This document shows positions 8,684 through 16,912 of a stretch of DNA of 64,000 bases, piece by piece. Origin of the DNA: Phycisphaerae bacterium (GTDB lineage: Bacteria > Planctomycetota > Phycisphaerae > Phycisphaerales > UBA1924). The first letter of the stretch is position 1, and every line of letters starts with the position of its first letter. The notes under the pieces are model-generated. The model worked only from the letters and a program-made list of their open reading frames with translations. It did not search any database and had not been told where the DNA came from. A program made the position numbers and the translations under genes. The stretch is taken from NCBI GenBank assembly GCA_030432255.1, contig JAUIHS010000001.1, positions 1 through 64,000 on the forward strand, read 5' to 3'.

Positions 8684-9151
8684 TCAGCCGTCGGCCGGTT
8701 CCTTCGTCTTCTCAAGCAGCCGGATGCCGTCGATGGACATGCTCTTGTCAATTGCTTTGGTCATGTCATACACGGTCAGTGCGGCAACGCTGACCGCAGT
8801 CAGGGCTTCCATTTCCACCCCCGTGCGGGCACTCGTCCGCACCGTCGCTTCGATCCGGAGAGCCTCGGAATCGGCTCGCTCGAAACGGAGCGTGACCACG
8901 TCCAGTGGGAGTGAGTGGCACATCGGGATCAGGCGGTCGCAGGCTTTCGCGGCCTGGATCCCCGCGACGTTGGAGACCGCGAGGACGTCGCCCTTGGGTG
9001 TGTCGCCCGACATGATTCGATCGATCGTGGATGCCGAGGCGTGCACGAAGCCTTCGGCGACGGCCGAACGTCTGACAACCGCTTTGCTGCCAACGTCGAC
9101 CATACGGGCGCGGCCCTCAGCATCCAGATGCGACAGTTCGGATTGACTCAT
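8684..9151 (-). CDS. moaC: Cyclic pyranopterin monophosphate synthase
   Basis: 155 residues, normal length. Signature segments: HLDAEGRARMVDVGSKAVV, STIDRIMSGDTPKGDVL, AGIQAAKACDRLIPMCHSLP, VRTSARTGVEMEALTAV and YDMTKAIDKSMSI. It converts the MoaA product to cyclic pyranopterin monophosphate in molybdenum cofactor synthesis. The ATG overlaps the stop of the membrane-protein gene upstream on the minus strand (ATGA), so it is probably expressed from the promoter at 9844. No other moa/moe gene is in the window. Confidence 0.93.
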   Translation of the reverse strand: MSQSELSHLDAEGRARMVDVGSKAVVRRSAVAEGFVHASASTIDRIMSGDTPKGDVLAVSNVAGIQAAKACDRLIPMCHSLPLDVVTLRFERADSEALRIEATVRTSARTGVEMEALTAVSVAALTVYDMTKAIDKSMSIDGIRLLEKTKEPADG

Positions 9152-9837
9152 GACTGCAATTCTCCCTCTGCCGAGACGGGCATCCTATCGATGGTCCGAA
9201 TGTGATCACAGACAACAAGGAGTCGGCCGACCACGTCATCGAGCACGCCCTGGCTCATCTGCCGACGCAGCACAACGGCTGCCTTGCCACCGAAGAAGTG
9301 CCACCCTCGATCTGTCTTTCGATCACGCAGCAGCGCGCGGACTTCCGGCGTCAGGAGCGCGTGCGCGTACTCGGGATCATCGGCACGCACCAGCCATTCA
9401 CGATCGAATTCGGGGTCGGACATGCCGACCTTCTCTGCACCCCGAAGGGCCGATGCCAGCGAACGCCAGAGGTTCTTGCGAATCAGGTGGGTCTCGGGAA
9501 TGCCGGGTGAGATCTCGGCCGCTGCGACGGTATGCATGATCGCCATGGGTGTGTTGCCCGCCATGACGACGTGCGTGTGCTCGAAGAGGGTCATCTCATG
9601 GTCGCCCATCAAGCCGTAGATCAGGTTGGTGATGTTGCCACGATCCGGCAGTTCAGGCAGTGCGGCCCACGCCTTCCGAAATGCCTTGTCGCCTTTCTTC
9701 TCGTAGATCAAGTCGTGTGCCGCGACGAATTCCTGGATGCCGCGGCGACGTTTGACGGAGACCCGTGTGACCAGAATGACGGTCATCACGGCCAGCACGA
9801 CGATCAGCGACAGGAGAACGATCACGGGAGGCGGCAT
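9148..9837 (-). CDS. Membrane-anchored protein of unknown function (DUF3137-like)
   Basis: 229 residues from ATG 9837. One N-terminal membrane helix (VIVLLSLIVVLAVMTVILV) with a basic stop-transfer (KRRR), then a soluble domain with HDLIYEKKGDKAF, DHEMTLFEHTHVV, ISPGIPETHLIRKN and FDREWLVRADDPEYAHALL. The late motif (a protein being 'hit' by differing in/out pieces, a residue block D-P-E-F then RADDPE and LLTPEVRALL) is the kind seen in planctomycete DUF3137-like proteins; the match is from memory only. The start is fixed by TACAAT exactly 6 nt upstream. It is translationally coupled to moaC, but a molybdenum role is only inference. Confidence 0.65.
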   Translation of the reverse strand: MPPPVIVLLSLIVVLAVMTVILVTRVSVKRRRGIQEFVAAHDLIYEKKGDKAFRKAWAALPELPDRGNITNLIYGLMGDHEMTLFEHTHVVMAGNTPMAIMHTVAAAEISPGIPETHLIRKNLWRSLASALRGAEKVGMSDPEFDREWLVRADDPEYAHALLTPEVRALLRDRKTDRGWHFFGGKAAVVLRRQMSQGVLDDVVGRLLVVCDHIRTIDRMPVSAEGELQS

Positions 9838-9843
9838 GGCGGA

Positions 9844-9849
9844 ATTGTA
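9844..9849 (-). promoter_or_regulatory. -10 hexamer TACAAT for the membrane protein-moaC unit
   Basis: On the minus strand TACAAT is followed by TCCGCC and the ATG at 9837. It is back to back with the rhomboid promoter; the two -10 boxes are 46 nt apart. Confidence 0.7.
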
Positions 9850-9895
9850 GGGGGGTGTTGCAACCGATGTGACCTGCGAGGGGCTGATTGCTCCG

Positions 9896-9901
9896 TACAA
9901 T
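9896..9901 (+). promoter_or_regulatory. -10 hexamer TACAAT for rhomboid-trpF
   Basis: TACAAT, then GCGGAC, then ATG at 9908. The 11-mer CCGTACAATGC is shared with the RluB promoter at 1671-1681. Confidence 0.7.
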
Positions 9902-9907
9902 GCGGAC

Positions 9908-11089
9908 ATGCTCATCCCTCTGGGCACGGACGTCCAGCGTCGCCGCCCGACTGTCATCACGTACTGGCTCATCGGGGCGAACATCCTCGTGGCGATTGCC
10001 ATGGAGATCCTCAGCGGCGTCGATCCGGCCCTTGCTCAGAAGGTCCTGGACCGCACGGTCCTGCATGCAGGCGCGGACCAGTTCGCCATCTGGCAGTTCT
10101 TCACCTCAGCGTTCCTTCACGCCGGCCTGATGCACCTCGGCGGCAACATGCTCTTCCTGTGGGTCTTCGGCTCTGCGGTCGAGGAGCGACTGGGCCGAAT
10201 CCCGTTCCTGCTCCTCTATCTTGCGGGCGCCGTGATTTCGGGGCTGGCGCAGATCGCCGCGACCGAGTACCACCCGGGGTTCGGCTACGGCGCATCCCTC
10301 GGTGCCAGCGGTGCGGTTGCAGCCATCACCGGCTCATTCCTGGTCTTCTTTCCACGTACATCGATGCGCGTGTTGCTCTTCTTCTTCCTGATCGGGATTT
10401 TCACCATCCCGGCGTGGTGGTTCATCGCCTTCGCGATCACGTATGACTTCCTCCTGCAGAGCCTGTTCGTTGATTCTGGGGTCGCCCATGCCGCTCACCT
10501 TGGCGGCTATGCGTGCGGCATCTTCACGAGTTTCGTACTGCTGGCCTTCCGGGTCATTGATCGTCAGCCGTACGACCTGTTCAGCATGTTCCGGCAGGCG
10601 AGGCGACGGCGCGAGTTTCGTGAACTTACTGCAAAGCAGGGACGCGATCCATGGATGGGGCGGGTGGGTGAACGGGACCGAAGTCGTCTCTCACGCAGTA
10701 CGCCGGCATCGGAGGCCTATGCGGAACGAAGAGCCGAAGTCAGTGCAACACTCGCCTCAGGAGAGGCCGACAAGGCAGCCGCGGCGTACATCCAACTGCT
10801 GGAGGCGTACCCGGATGCGGTCATGAGCCGCGATGCCCAGTTGCAGATTGCCAACGTGCTGATGGCGTCCGGCCAGCACCAGCATGCAGCCTCGGCGTAC
10901 GAGGGCTTTCTGCGTCGATACACGACGGACGCGGAGTCGGATGGCATCCGATTGCTCCTGGCGCTGATCAATGCCCGTTATCTCAACGACCCGGTACGCG
11001 CCGGCGAACTGCTTTCGACTATTCGGGAGCATCGACTCGACGACGAGAGCCGAGCCACGCTCGCTGAACTTCGCAAGGAACTTGCCTGA
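9908..11089 (+). CDS. Rhomboid family intramembrane serine protease with C-terminal helical-repeat domain
   Basis: 393 residues. The N-terminal 210 residues form the rhomboid membrane core: LTYW-like first helix, GLMHLGGNMLFLWVFG, catalytic GASGA with Ser134 and AHLGG with His197. These two residues form the catalytic dyad that cleaves transmembrane substrates. Residues 260-393 are soluble and TPR-like (AAAYIQLLEAYPDAVMSRD, then HAASAYEGFLRRYTTDA), probably for substrate or partner binding in the cytoplasm. The start follows the -10 by 6 nt; an upstream in-frame codon at 9869 lies before the promoter. Confidence 0.88.
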   Translation: MLIPLGTDVQRRRPTVITYWLIGANILVAIAMEILSGVDPALAQKVLDRTVLHAGADQFAIWQFFTSAFLHAGLMHLGGNMLFLWVFGSAVEERLGRIPFLLLYLAGAVISGLAQIAATEYHPGFGYGASLGASGAVAAITGSFLVFFPRTSMRVLLFFFLIGIFTIPAWWFIAFAITYDFLLQSLFVDSGVAHAAHLGGYACGIFTSFVLLAFRVIDRQPYDLFSMFRQARRRREFRELTAKQGRDPWMGRVGERDRSRLSRSTPASEAYAERRAEVSATLASGEADKAAAAYIQLLEAYPDAVMSRDAQLQIANVLMASGQHQHAASAYEGFLRRYTTDAESDGIRLLLALINARYLNDPVRAGELLSTIREHRLDDESRATLAELRKELA

Positions 11090-11091
11090 CC

Positions 11092-11730
11092 ATGCCACGC
11101 ACCCGAATCAAGATCTGTGGGATCCGCGATACCGAGACGGCACTGCTCGCAGTAGACGCAGGTGCTGATGCGCTCGGTTTCGTTTTTGCGAAGAACTCGT
11201 CGCGCTACGTCGAGCCGGAGGCCGTCTGGGACATTCTCCAGGCGCTCCCGCCCTTCGTGTCAACCGTGGGACTCACGGTCAACGCGAAGACCGAGGCCTT
11301 CGACGAGATCCAGGAGGCCGCTCCCTTTGATCTTGCGCAGTTGCACGGCAGCGAGTCGATTCCGCAGGCGCGGGACTACATGACTCCGGTGATCAAGGCG
11401 ATCAGGTTCAACGACGACACCATCGTGGAAGAACTCGGGCGCTGGGCACCGGTCGATGAAGTCGTTGCGATTCTCGTCGACGGTTCAGCAGGCGGGGAGG
11501 GACAGACGTTTGACTGGGAGAGACTCGCGGCTGTGCGGGAGAGTGTCGTCCATCCACTCATCGTGGCCGGTGGCCTGACGCCGGAGAATGTCGGTGAGGC
11601 CATCCGCATCGTGCGGCCGTACGCCGTTGATGTGTCAAGCGGTGTGGAGTCGGAACGTGGCATCAAGGACCCGGATCGGATCCGCGCCTTCTGCGACGCG
11701 GTACGCGCGGCTGATGCCGAGTTGACCTGA
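11092..11730 (+). CDS. trpF: Phosphoribosylanthranilate isomerase
   Basis: 212 residues. N-terminal IKICGIRD with the catalytic Cys, then DALGFVFAKNSSRYV, LAQLHGSES, AGGLTPENV and VDVSSGVESERGIKD with the phosphate-binding and catalytic Asp region. It catalyses the Amadori rearrangement of phosphoribosylanthranilate in tryptophan synthesis. It starts 2 nt after the rhomboid stop with AAGGAA about 11 nt upstream, and is not next to other trp genes. Its TGA abuts the stop of the convergent PBP gene, making the palindrome TGATCA. Confidence 0.92.
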   Translation: MPRTRIKICGIRDTETALLAVDAGADALGFVFAKNSSRYVEPEAVWDILQALPPFVSTVGLTVNAKTEAFDEIQEAAPFDLAQLHGSESIPQARDYMTPVIKAIRFNDDTIVEELGRWAPVDEVVAILVDGSAGGEGQTFDWERLAAVRESVVHPLIVAGGLTPENVGEAIRIVRPYAVDVSSGVESERGIKDPDRIRAFCDAVRAADAELT

Positions 11731-13653
11731 TCAGCGTGCGGATGCTGTCGCATTGTCCGGGGACGCATCCTCGGGGACGCCGAGGTACTGCAGGCTCCGG
11801 CGAACGACCCGACGGACCACCGGACCGGCGACGAGCGAGCCGTAGTGCGAGCGATTTTCGATCCGCGACGGGCCAGGATCGTCGATGACCACCAGGACGA
11901 CAATGCGTGGTTCTGCGACCGGTGCACCGGCGATGAAACTGGAGTTGTACTGCCGCTTGAGGTAGCCGCGACCGTCTGGCCGTACGATCTTGGCGGTCCC
12001 CGACTTGCCAAAGAGTGAGTAATTGAGTGGCGGTTCGTCCCTGTAGTTGCTCTGAGCGCGCCGGCTCATTGCATCCGCGACGGCGACCATGACATCACGG
12101 GCAAGGTATGAGACCCAGTCGGGCAGCACACGTGTCTTCGTCTCGGCGTGCAGTTGTTCGGCGGTGACGGCGCGCAGTCGGACGGGCGGAAGCGTGCCTG
12201 CGAGGTCGCCGTTGCGTGCGAAAACGGAAAACGCCCGCGCCATCTGGATGGGCGTCACGCCGATTTCATAGCCCATGGAAACACTGGTCTGCGTGTGACT
12301 GCTCCAGCGGGAGGCGGGTGTCACAAGTCCGGGCGATTCGCCGGGAAGTCCAACGCCCGTCGGGCGACCGAACCCGAAGCGCAGGACATCGGAGCGCATC
12401 TGGGCATCCGTCAATCGCGTGGTCACCTGGACCATTCCGATATTGGAGGAGTGCCTCAGCACGTCGCTCCAACTCAGTTCTCGGGCCGCGTACACATCCT
12501 CGAGAACACGCCCGTTCGGCGCACGCCACCGACCCTGGTGAGTCGGAATGATCTCTTCCGGAGTTGCCAGTCCGCGCTCGGTGACAACGGACCACATGAA
12601 GGGCTTGAAGGTGGAGCCTGGTTCATAGAGATCCTCGACGCAGCGGCTGCGCGAGAGCGCCGGGTCATCTGACGCCCGGCCGGGGTCAGGACGAATCGTC
12701 TCGTAACGGGGGTGAAAGCCGCGGGCACCGGACGCGAGCCATCGCCCGTAGGACTCGGAATCGAAGGGGACGAGTGCGGGCACATCTCGGATCTGGTCCG
12801 CCATCGCAAGGATCTCACCCGACGTGGGATCGAGGATGATGATCCGACCGCCGGCGGCATCAGCCTGTTCGAGGCCGGTTGCCAACTCCTCCCATGCGAT
12901 CTGCTGCAGGACGAGGTCAATGCTGAGCCGAATGTCGTCACCCTCGCTGGCCTGATCATGCCCGCCGACACGTGCCCAGAGTGGCTCACCGAGCCCGTCG
13001 TGCACAAAGCGCAGGCGTCCCGACTCGGGACGCAGGGACTCATTCCACGCGAGTTCTGCGCCGAGCAGTCCCTGCTCATCCTTGCCGACTTTACCGATGA
13101 CGCCGCCGATGCCGGCAATGGCATGCGTTGTTCTCACCTGGCACACTTCGAACTGGATGCACGCGAACTCATGCTCTTCGCGAAGCGTCTTCAGTCGCGC
13201 GTGTTGCCAGGGTTCGAGGATGTCGCCCATCCGCAGGTAGCGGGAGGGGGGCCGGCCAGATTCGGCCCGCTGTTGGTTACGGGAGATGGCGCCCATGAGA
13301 CGCTGGCCAATCACGTGAGGCTCCGCATTCAGCACTTCGGCAACCGCGTTGACGAGTGCGCCATAGGGCTCCTTGACAAGCGTGGGATCAATGATCAGAC
13401 GGCGGGCGCCCTCCGATGTGGCGATGATCCGACCTCGTCGATCGAGCAGGCTGCCGCGGCTGGCGTACTCGTGCCGGGCACTGACATGTTCGGAGATGTG
13501 TTGCTGGAGCGCATCGCCGGGCCGGATCTGGAGTTGCACGACCCGCGCGAAGACTGCAACGAACGCGACACCGAGCAGCGCAAGAAGAACAACGCCGATG
13601 CGGTCAACGCGGCGGCGCTGGAGTTCGCGAAACGGTTCGAGCGGATCGGTCAT
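11731..13653 (-). CDS. ftsI: Peptidoglycan D,D-transpeptidase (FtsI/PBP2-like class B PBP)
   Basis: 640 residues. One N-terminal membrane helix (VVLLALLGVAFVAVFARVV), a PBP dimer domain, then the transpeptidase with S347-TFK (GSTFKP), SSN at 402-404 and KSGT at 550-553. Class B PBPs cross-link septal peptidoglycan. The position after an FtsL-like gene and downstream of rsmH supports an FtsI role rather than an elongation PBP2. Many planctomycetes lack most division genes, so retention of this set agrees with the Phycisphaerae assignment. ATG lies 3 nt after the ftsL-like stop. No murE or mraY follows; the next gene is trpF on the other strand. Confidence 0.88.
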   Translation of the reverse strand: MTDPLEPFRELQRRRVDRIGVVLLALLGVAFVAVFARVVQLQIRPGDALQQHISEHVSARHEYASRGSLLDRRGRIIATSEGARRLIIDPTLVKEPYGALVNAVAEVLNAEPHVIGQRLMGAISRNQQRAESGRPPSRYLRMGDILEPWQHARLKTLREEHEFACIQFEVCQVRTTHAIAGIGGVIGKVGKDEQGLLGAELAWNESLRPESGRLRFVHDGLGEPLWARVGGHDQASEGDDIRLSIDLVLQQIAWEELATGLEQADAAGGRIIILDPTSGEILAMADQIRDVPALVPFDSESYGRWLASGARGFHPRYETIRPDPGRASDDPALSRSRCVEDLYEPGSTFKPFMWSVVTERGLATPEEIIPTHQGRWRAPNGRVLEDVYAARELSWSDVLRHSSNIGMVQVTTRLTDAQMRSDVLRFGFGRPTGVGLPGESPGLVTPASRWSSHTQTSVSMGYEIGVTPIQMARAFSVFARNGDLAGTLPPVRLRAVTAEQLHAETKTRVLPDWVSYLARDVMVAVADAMSRRAQSNYRDEPPLNYSLFGKSGTAKIVRPDGRGYLKRQYNSSFIAGAPVAEPRIVVLVVIDDPGPSRIENRSHYGSLVAGPVVRRVVRRSLQYLGVPEDASPDNATASAR

Positions 13654-13656
13654 CCT

Positions 13657-13968
13657 CTAGTCGTCCGTCATGTAGGCGAATGTCGGTTGGCGTTCAGCAT
13701 CGTTCTCCAGATCCGCGAGCGGTGGGCACCAGTCGTAGGGGATGGGGACGAGTGGACCGAGGTCCGAGGCCATGCGCTCGATCTCGGATGGCAGCAGGTG
13801 AGCGGCAATCGCGGTACGCATCCGCCAGAGTTGCTCTTCCTGTGCCCGTGCGCGGTCAAAGGCCTGGATCATGTCATGTCCTGCCTGGATGCGCTGTTGA
13901 CGAATGGTCAGCAGGGACGCTGCGGTCAGCGAGCCGGCGAGGATCAGGATCAGGAGCTTGGCGAACAT
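13657..13968 (-). CDS. FtsL-like bitopic division protein
   Basis: 103 residues. A hydrophobic segment at the extreme N-terminus (LLILILAGSLTAASLL), then a heptad-like helix (QAFDRARAQEEQLWRMRTAIAA), and a terminal segment with YDWCPPLADLE. Small size, topology, predicted coiled coil and placement between rsmH and ftsI match FtsL, which recruits FtsI and FtsW to the septum; FtsL sequences are too divergent to confirm by motif. It starts 6 nt after the LysM stop. An unusual feature is the missing cytoplasmic N-tail. Confidence 0.6.
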   Translation of the reverse strand: MFAKLLILILAGSLTAASLLTIRQQRIQAGHDMIQAFDRARAQEEQLWRMRTAIAAHLLPSEIERMASDLGPLVPIPYDWCPPLADLENDAERQPTFAYMTDD

Positions 13969-13974
13969 GATGGG

Positions 13975-14736
13975 TCAGGAACCGGGCACTTTGATCGTGG
14001 TGCCGACGGTCAGACGGTTGAGGTCGACTCCAGGGTTCAGGTCCGCGATGTCCTTCCAGCGGTTGCCGTCTCCAAGGAGCTTGGCTGCGATTCCCCACGC
14101 GGTGTCACGCGGTTGCACCTTGTAGGTGCGCGGTGCGGCTCGCGTCGGAGTCTTCGGAGTGTCACCGGCCGGAGCACCGAGTTCGGTGCGATCGGGGATG
14201 AGGATCGTTGCGCCGACGCGAATGATGTCGCGGTTCTTCAGGAAGCCCTGCCTGATGTTGTAGTCAGCGAGGGCGTTCGTCAGGCTGGCGTCGCCGTAGT
14301 AATGGGCGGCAATGGCCGAGAGCGTGTCGCGCGGAGCGATCTGGTGACGCTGTGGCGTGCGAGGTTCAGGGGGAACCCGGGTGGTGTCGCGGCGGGGTGG
14401 AGCGACCTGGTCCTCCGCGTCCTCAGTGGCGCGGCGGTTGTTGGAGAGCAGATCTCGGATTGAGGAGTCGTTCCGGTCACCGGTGTTGAAGACATAGGGC
14501 TCCTGCGGCTTCGGTTCGGTGAAGCGCGTTCCCGTCTCGGTGAGCGTCGTGGGCGTCTCCCGATCGCCGCCAGCCGCCTCGAGCACCACCTCGGAGCGAG
14601 GCGACAGCAGTTCAGGCGTGATGGCCACCTCACCGAATTCCCTGTCAGGGTTGGAGAAGTGATCTGAGATGAGCACCGTGACGGCCAGCGTCAGGGCAAA
14701 ACCGAGGATGAGCGCGAGTTTCTGTTCTCGGGTCAT
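13975..14736 (-). CDS. Membrane-anchored protein with two LysM domains
   Basis: 253 residues from ATG 14736, which has AAGGA 8 nt upstream. A TTG at 14814 would add 26 basic residues and cannot be excluded. One membrane helix (LALILGFALTLAVTVLI), a Pro/Arg-rich low-complexity linker, then LysM 1 (DTLSAIAAHYYGDASLTNAL) and LysM 2 (DTAWGIAAKLLGDGNRWKDI ending VGTTIKVP). LysM binds N-acetylglucosamine-containing glycans, so the protein should lie outside the membrane on peptidoglycan. Between rsmH and the ftsL-like gene it replaces the usual order, suggesting a division-site role. Confidence 0.78.
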   Translation of the reverse strand: MTREQKLALILGFALTLAVTVLISDHFSNPDREFGEVAITPELLSPRSEVVLEAAGGDRETPTTLTETGTRFTEPKPQEPYVFNTGDRNDSSIRDLLSNNRRATEDAEDQVAPPRRDTTRVPPEPRTPQRHQIAPRDTLSAIAAHYYGDASLTNALADYNIRQGFLKNRDIIRVGATILIPDRTELGAPAGDTPKTPTRAAPRTYKVQPRDTAWGIAAKLLGDGNRWKDIADLNPGVDLNRLTVGTTIKVPGS

Positions 14737-14857
14737 TGTCTGCGTCCTTGCACGGATGTCGCCGAGGCGTTTCGCAGCCGTTCGGGCACGTCCCTTGCCC
14801 TTCAGTGCTGCCAATGAATCCGGCCAGCCGTTGGGCCGACCCGTTCGAAGTTACCGC

Positions 14858-15808
14858 TCACGCGGCGTCGTTCAACTCGATCACGCGTAGCTTAGCCGAT
14901 CGTGAGCGCGGGTTGAAGTCCACCTCTTCTTCTCCGGCGACGACCGGTCGTCGCGTGACGAGGCGCGCCAGTCCTCGCTTGGAGAGTTCGCGGAAGTACT
15001 GCTTCACGAGCCGGTCTTCGAGCGAGTGAAACGAGATGATCCCGACCCGTGCACCACCCGCCAGCCAGCCAGCGGAACTCCCGGACGGGAGCGCTTCGGC
15101 GCTTCGGCGGATCGACTCCAACAGCGACTCGAGGTTGCTGACCTCGTCGTTCACGGCAATTCGAAGTGCCTGGAAGGTACGCGTCACGGGGTCGATGCGG
15201 GTGGAAGGGTGGCGGGAGCCGAGAACTGAACGAAGCACGGTGGTGAGACGGAATGTCGTATCTATCGGTGCGGAATCGCGTTCTGCGACAAGTTTTCTTG
15301 CCACGGCCCGGGCGCGGGGCTCCTCGCCGAAGCGCCGGATGATCGCGGCGAGTTCCTCTTCCGGAAGCGTGTGAATGAGATCGGCAGCGGATCGACCCTG
15401 CGTCGGGTCGAGGCGCATGTCGAGTGGGCCGTCACGCATGAAACTGAAGCCGCGAGCGCCGTCATCCATCTGGTTGGAGGAGAACCCGAGGTCGGCGAGG
15501 AGAACATCGGCCCTGAGATCTGCGGCGCGGAGCTGGCGTGGTACATCCACGAAATTGCCCTGGATGGGGGTGATGTCAATGGCCGAATTGGCCCGCCGAA
15601 CCGCGACTTCTGCGGCCTGCAGGTTCCGGGCATCAAGATCATTGAGAACCACGCGCCCACTGGAGCCGAGTTGCTGGGCGAGTTGGACGGCGTGGCCGCC
15701 AAGGCCCGCGGTGCAGTCGACGACCGTGTCCCCCGGGTGCGGCGCCAGCAGGTCGAGGACCTCCTGGAGAAGAACGGGAATGTGACGCGGCTTGGTAGGT
15801 TCCGACAT
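14858..15808 (-). CDS. rsmH: 16S rRNA (cytosine-1402-N4) methyltransferase
   Basis: 316 residues, normal length. HIPVLLQEVLDLLAP, VVDCTAGLGGHA (SAM binding), MDDGARGFSFMRDGPLDMR and FHSLEDRLVKQYFREL are all diagnostic. It methylates C1402 of 16S rRNA and normally heads the dcw cluster after mraZ. No mraZ is present upstream; a divergent sppA starts 29 nt away. No Shine-Dalgarno is evident at the ATG. Confidence 0.93.
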   Translation of the reverse strand: MSEPTKPRHIPVLLQEVLDLLAPHPGDTVVDCTAGLGGHAVQLAQQLGSSGRVVLNDLDARNLQAAEVAVRRANSAIDITPIQGNFVDVPRQLRAADLRADVLLADLGFSSNQMDDGARGFSFMRDGPLDMRLDPTQGRSAADLIHTLPEEELAAIIRRFGEEPRARAVARKLVAERDSAPIDTTFRLTTVLRSVLGSRHPSTRIDPVTRTFQALRIAVNDEVSNLESLLESIRRSAEALPSGSSAGWLAGGARVGIISFHSLEDRLVKQYFRELSKRGLARLVTRRPVVAGEEEVDFNPRSRSAKLRVIELNDAA

Positions 15809-15824
15809 GCTCGACTCGCGCGGT

Positions 15825-15830
15825 TAGACT
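15825..15830 (+). promoter_or_regulatory. -10-like TAGACT, 7 nt before sppA
   Basis: TAGACT, seven bases, then ATG at 15838; close to the 6-nt rule seen elsewhere. The reverse strand serves the rsmH direction within the same 29 nt. Confidence 0.45.
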
Positions 15831-15837
15831 TCTGACC

Positions 15838-16860
15838 ATGAACGCACTCTCCATTGTGACAACCTGGCGCGGTTGCGTCGTGCTCGGGCTGATCCTGGGG
15901 TCGCTCGGATGCCTTTCGGGCTGTCTGCCGTCGCGGATCCTCATCGATCTGGATCCACCAGCGGGGGAGATCGAGAGCACGACGGTGCTCAAGGATGATG
16001 GGGCGAGCGGAACCGGTCATGTGGCGCTCATCGACGTGACCGGCGTCATCGCGCATGTGGCGACGCCGGGCGCGGGGGAGAATGCCGTAGACAGTCTGGT
16101 TGCTCGGCTCGATCAGGCCGAGCGCAGTGACGCCAGGGCCGTCATTCTGCGCATCAACTCACCGGGCGGAACTGTTGCCGCGACGGAGTCCATGTACCGC
16201 GAACTGGTGCGATTTCGTGAGCGGACGGGAATCCCGGTGGTTGTCTCCATGAGCGAGGTGGCGGCGAGCGGCGGCTACTACCTCTCGCTCGGGGCCGATC
16301 ATGTCGTGGCCCAGTCGACGACGATCACCGGCTCCATCGGAGTCATCATGCAGACCGTCAACCTGTCCGGCGCGATGCAGAAGCTGGGCATCAGCGCCCG
16401 ATCGGTGACGAGTGGACCGAATAAGGCCATGGCGAGTCCCTTCGAGCCGGAGCAGGAAGCGCATTACGGCATCCTGCAGGGGATCGTCGATCGGTTCTAC
16501 GCCGATTTCCGGGATCGTGTGGCGCAAGGGCGGAACCTCTCGCCTGAGGAGTTGGACCGCCTCGCCGATGGCCGAGTCTTCACCGGTTCGCAGGCTCGCG
16601 AGGAGGGTCTCGTGGATGAGGTCGGCGACCTGCATGCGGCGTGGGAGGCGGCCAAGCGGCTGGCAGGTGTGCAGCGCAGTTCGCTTCGGAAGTACCACAC
16701 CGCCGGCCGGAGTCCTCGATCAGCGTATGCTCGATCCGCGGGCGGGACGGGCGAGGGTGGCACGACGATCAACCTCCTGTCCCTGGATATCGGCCATCCT
16801 TCCGAAGTCGTCCCCGCGGGCGCAGGCTTCTACTACCTCTGGGTCCCCGGAACCGAGTAA
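15838..16860 (+). CDS. sppA: Signal peptide peptidase SppA-like S49 protease, predicted lipoprotein
   Basis: 340 residues. The N-terminus is a lipoprotein signal: a hydrophobic stretch then a Cys within LGCLSGCLPS. The S49 domain shows ALIDVTGVIAHV, LRINSPGGTVAATE, SEVAASGGYYLSLGAD with the catalytic Ser, and GSIGVIMQTVN; the general-base Lys would lie in the domain's C-terminal half. The family degrades cleaved signal peptides and membrane peptides as tetramers. The C-terminal about 60 residues (IGHPSEVVPAGAGFYYLW) are not conserved in the family as I know it. Confidence 0.85.
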   Translation: MNALSIVTTWRGCVVLGLILGSLGCLSGCLPSRILIDLDPPAGEIESTTVLKDDGASGTGHVALIDVTGVIAHVATPGAGENAVDSLVARLDQAERSDARAVILRINSPGGTVAATESMYRELVRFRERTGIPVVVSMSEVAASGGYYLSLGADHVVAQSTTITGSIGVIMQTVNLSGAMQKLGISARSVTSGPNKAMASPFEPEQEAHYGILQGIVDRFYADFRDRVAQGRNLSPEELDRLADGRVFTGSQAREEGLVDEVGDLHAAWEAAKRLAGVQRSSLRKYHTAGRSPRSAYARSAGGTGEGGTTINLLSLDIGHPSEVVPAGAGFYYLWVPGTE

Positions 16861-16912
16861 ATCAGCCGGAACGTGCCGGATCGCCCAGTTTCTGCAAGGA
16901 GTCGGTCTGCTT

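Noticed and set aside
12712..14463. Plus-strand ORF of 583 codons antisense to the ftsI, ftsL and LysM genes
   Set aside because: It is a high-GC shadow: the minus strand has complete PBP motifs and the plus translation has no recognisable domain.
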